Source: Erysipelotrichaceae bacterium
GTDB lineage: Bacteria > Bacillota_I > Bacilli_A > Erysipelotrichales > Erysipelotrichaceae
Direction of reading: 5' to 3'
DNA length: 6,423 nucleotides
Assembly: GCA_900754715.1 (NCBI GenBank)
Contig: CAAEDX010000158.1
Span: 1-6,423, forward strand
A model generated the notes under the pieces. The model was not told the DNA's origin and made no database searches. It was given only the letters and a program-made list of their open reading frames with translations. This document shows positions 5,229 through 6,423 of the stretch, piece after piece (positions within the stretch are counted from its first letter, which is position 1; the number at the start of each line of letters is the position of its first letter). The position numbers were made by a program, and so were the translations under genes.

Positions 5229-5927
5229 ATGATCTATGTGATGAGCGATATCCACGGGATGTATGAAAAATATGAGAAAATGCTGAAGCAGATCGATTTC
5301 TCTGAAAAAGATACGCTGTATGTCCTTGGGGATATCGTCGACCGCGGCAGCGGTTCGATGAAGGTGCTGCAGGACATGATGCGCCGCGCCAACGTGCATG
5401 GCCTCATCGGCAATCATGAGCTGATGTGCGTATCCTGTATGGACTGGCTTTCTCAGGAAATTACTGAGGATGCCATAGCGAAGCTGAGTGAAGCAAAGCT
5501 CAGACAGCTGGAGATCTGGCTGCACAATGGCGCCGCTGTGACGATACGGGAGTTTCAGGCCCTTTCCCGCAGCGAACAAAAGGCAATCATGCGCTATCTG
5601 CTGGATCTTGCCGCTTATGAGGAGCTTCATATCGGCGGCAAAAGCTTTCTTCTGGTCCATGGCGGTTTAGGCCGCTTCAGCGCCGATAAACCGCTTTCCG
5701 CGTATGATCTGAATGAGCTGGTATGGACCAGACCGGACTGCAGCGTTCCTTGGACCGATGATCCGGACCGCTACATGGTCGTCGGCCATACGCCGACCCA
5801 GCTCATCAGCGGCAAAGCAGAGATCTTTTGGAAAAACCAGTATATCTTCATCGACTGCGGAGCTTGTATGGAAGGCGGTGTTCTGGCTTGCCTGTGCCTG
5901 GATACCATGAAGGCTTTTTATGTATAA
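5229..5927 (+). CDS. Calcineurin-like metallophosphatase, PPP (serine/threonine phosphatase) type
   Basis: Predicted cytoplasmic two-metal phosphatase of 232 residues, similar in size to bacterial and phage PPP enzymes such as lambda phosphatase. The metal and catalytic motifs are complete: SDIHG (6-10, Asp7 and His9), GDIVDRG (34-40, Asp35 with Asp38-Arg39), GNHE (61-64, Asn62 and the catalytic His63), LLVHGGL (141-147, His144) and VVGHTPT (184-190, His187), closing with FIDCGA (207-212). The VDRG and GNHE forms point to the protein-phosphatase branch or to related diadenosine tetraphosphatases (ApaH/PrpE-like); sequence alone does not separate these. The start at 5229 places the first conserved strand MIYVMSDIHG at the N-terminus, as usual. 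It has its own promoter and RBS, diverges from the thiamine operon, and is followed after 15 nt by a macro-domain gene, so the two are probably one transcript. The target is unknown. Confidence 0.92.
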   Translation: MIYVMSDIHGMYEKYEKMLKQIDFSEKDTLYVLGDIVDRGSGSMKVLQDMMRRANVHGLIGNHELMCVSCMDWLSQEITEDAIAKLSEAKLRQLEIWLHNGAAVTIREFQALSRSEQKAIMRYLLDLAAYEELHIGGKSFLLVHGGLGRFSADKPLSAYDLNELVWTRPDCSVPWTDDPDRYMVVGHTPTQLISGKAEIFWKNQYIFIDCGACMEGGVLACLCLDTMKAFYV

Positions 5928-5929
5928 GG

Positions 5930-5935
5930 AAGGAG
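5930..5935 (+). promoter_or_regulatory. Ribosome binding site of the macro-domain gene
   Basis: AAGGAG lies 7 nt before the ATG at 5943, directly after the phosphatase stop codon. It is strong evidence that the divergent downstream frame is translated. Confidence 0.8.
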
Positions 5936-5942
5936 CGTTGCT

Positions 5943-6423
5943 ATGCCGTTTTTGATGGTTCGAGGGGATATCGCGAAGATGCGGACGGACGCCGTGGTCA
6001 TCCCTGCTGCTGGCGCCGGACAGCCGCACAAAATCAGACTAGCGCTATGCAGGGCGATCATGCGTAAGAGCTTTGGCTCGTCTGCGCCATCCATCATTTA
6101 CGTGATCGTCCCAGCATGGACCGATGACAGGAATAAGAGAGAACAGCTGCTGGAAAAGGCATATCGTTCCGCGTTGCGGCTGGCTGTAAAGAACGATCTG
6201 CTCTCCATCGCTTTTCCGCTGCTTTCCAGCGGGAACACAAGGTTTGCTCAGGAGGAAGCATTCCGCATCGCGCGCAGCGTCATCACCGCTGTCGTGCGGC
6301 GGGAAGAACTTAGCGTGTATCTAGTGCTGCAGGATCATGATCCTTTCATCATCTCGCATGAGCTCAGCACGGCTCTTACTTCTTACATCGCCGTGCATGA
6401 GCCGAAGCAAAGACAGATGTCCA
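5943..6423 (+). CDS. Divergent macro-domain protein (3' end outside window)
   Basis: The open frame runs 160 codons to the window edge without a stop. The first strand, MPFLMVRGDIAKMRTDAVVI (1-20), matches the macro-domain opening (I-V-R-x-D-I-T-K-M-x-V-D-A-I-V). YVIVPAW (53-59) resembles the family's YVIHTVGPVW, SIAFPLLSSGNTRFAQEEAF (88-107) its S-I-A-F-P-x-I-S-T-G segment, and SVYLVLQD (124-131) its last strand. Macro domains bind or hydrolyse ADP-ribose groups. Here the NAAN motif reads PAAG (21-24), the GGG(V)xxAI loop is absent, the middle is shortened, and the STGIYGYP loop reads SSGNTRFA. Binding of ADP-ribose is therefore doubtful, and a scaffolding or altered-ligand role is possible (inference). 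The strong RBS and intact frame argue against a pseudogene. It is probably co-transcribed with the phosphatase. Whether another domain follows residue 160 cannot be seen. Confidence 0.72.
   Translation, partial: MPFLMVRGDIAKMRTDAVVIPAAGAGQPHKIRLALCRAIMRKSFGSSAPSIIYVIVPAWTDDRNKREQLLEKAYRSALRLAVKNDLLSIAFPLLSSGNTRFAQEEAFRIARSVITAVVRREELSVYLVLQDHDPFIISHELSTALTSYIAVHEPKQRQMS

Noticed and set aside
1..6423. CRISPR array, insertion sequence, tRNA or phage attachment site
   Set aside because: No regularly spaced repeats, terminal inverted repeats, transposase motifs or tRNA-like sequence were seen when reading both strands.

Overview
The window looks like a chromosomal segment of a low-to-mid GC Bacillota, plausibly a gut-associated relative of Erysipelotrichia or Lachnospiraceae. 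This rests on strong AGGAGG-type ribosome binding sites, extended -10 promoters, a TPP riboswitch with an intrinsic terminator, and a salvage-type thiamine operon. The exact taxon cannot be read from the sequence. No mobile element, CRISPR array, tRNA or rRNA was seen.

Layout. Left edge (1-670, + strand): a possible gene tail, then a GNAT acetyltransferase whose best start is at 137. Positions 670-728 hold two interlocked intrinsic terminators, one for each of the convergent transcription units. Positions 700-4869 (- strand) hold a five-gene thiamine salvage operon, in transcription order thiM, thiE, a HAD phosphatase, thiD and cytX. The gene-free stretch 4870-5228 is fully regulatory. Reading from the phosphatase side towards thiM it holds the phosphatase RBS and promoter (+), a hairpin terminator reading leftwards, the thi promoter (-), a TPP riboswitch, its expression-platform terminator and the thiM RBS. 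Positions 5229-6423 (+ strand) hold a PPP-type metallophosphatase followed 15 nt later by a strongly divergent macro-domain gene cut by the window end.

How the genes work together. CytX probably imports the pyrimidine HMP. ThiD phosphorylates it twice to HMP-PP, ThiM phosphorylates the thiazole THZ, and ThiE joins the two to thiamine monophosphate. The embedded HAD phosphatase may act on thiamine monophosphate or another phosphorylated intermediate (inference). Neither ThiC nor ThiG is encoded here, so the locus itself supports salvage rather than de novo synthesis. The riboswitch shuts the whole unit off when TPP is plentiful.

The most unusual item is the macro-domain protein. Its ends match the family, but the adenosine-binding NAAN motif and the glycine-rich loop are missing. 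It appears co-transcribed with a serine/threonine-phosphatase-like enzyme, which suggests a signalling module that continues beyond the window.
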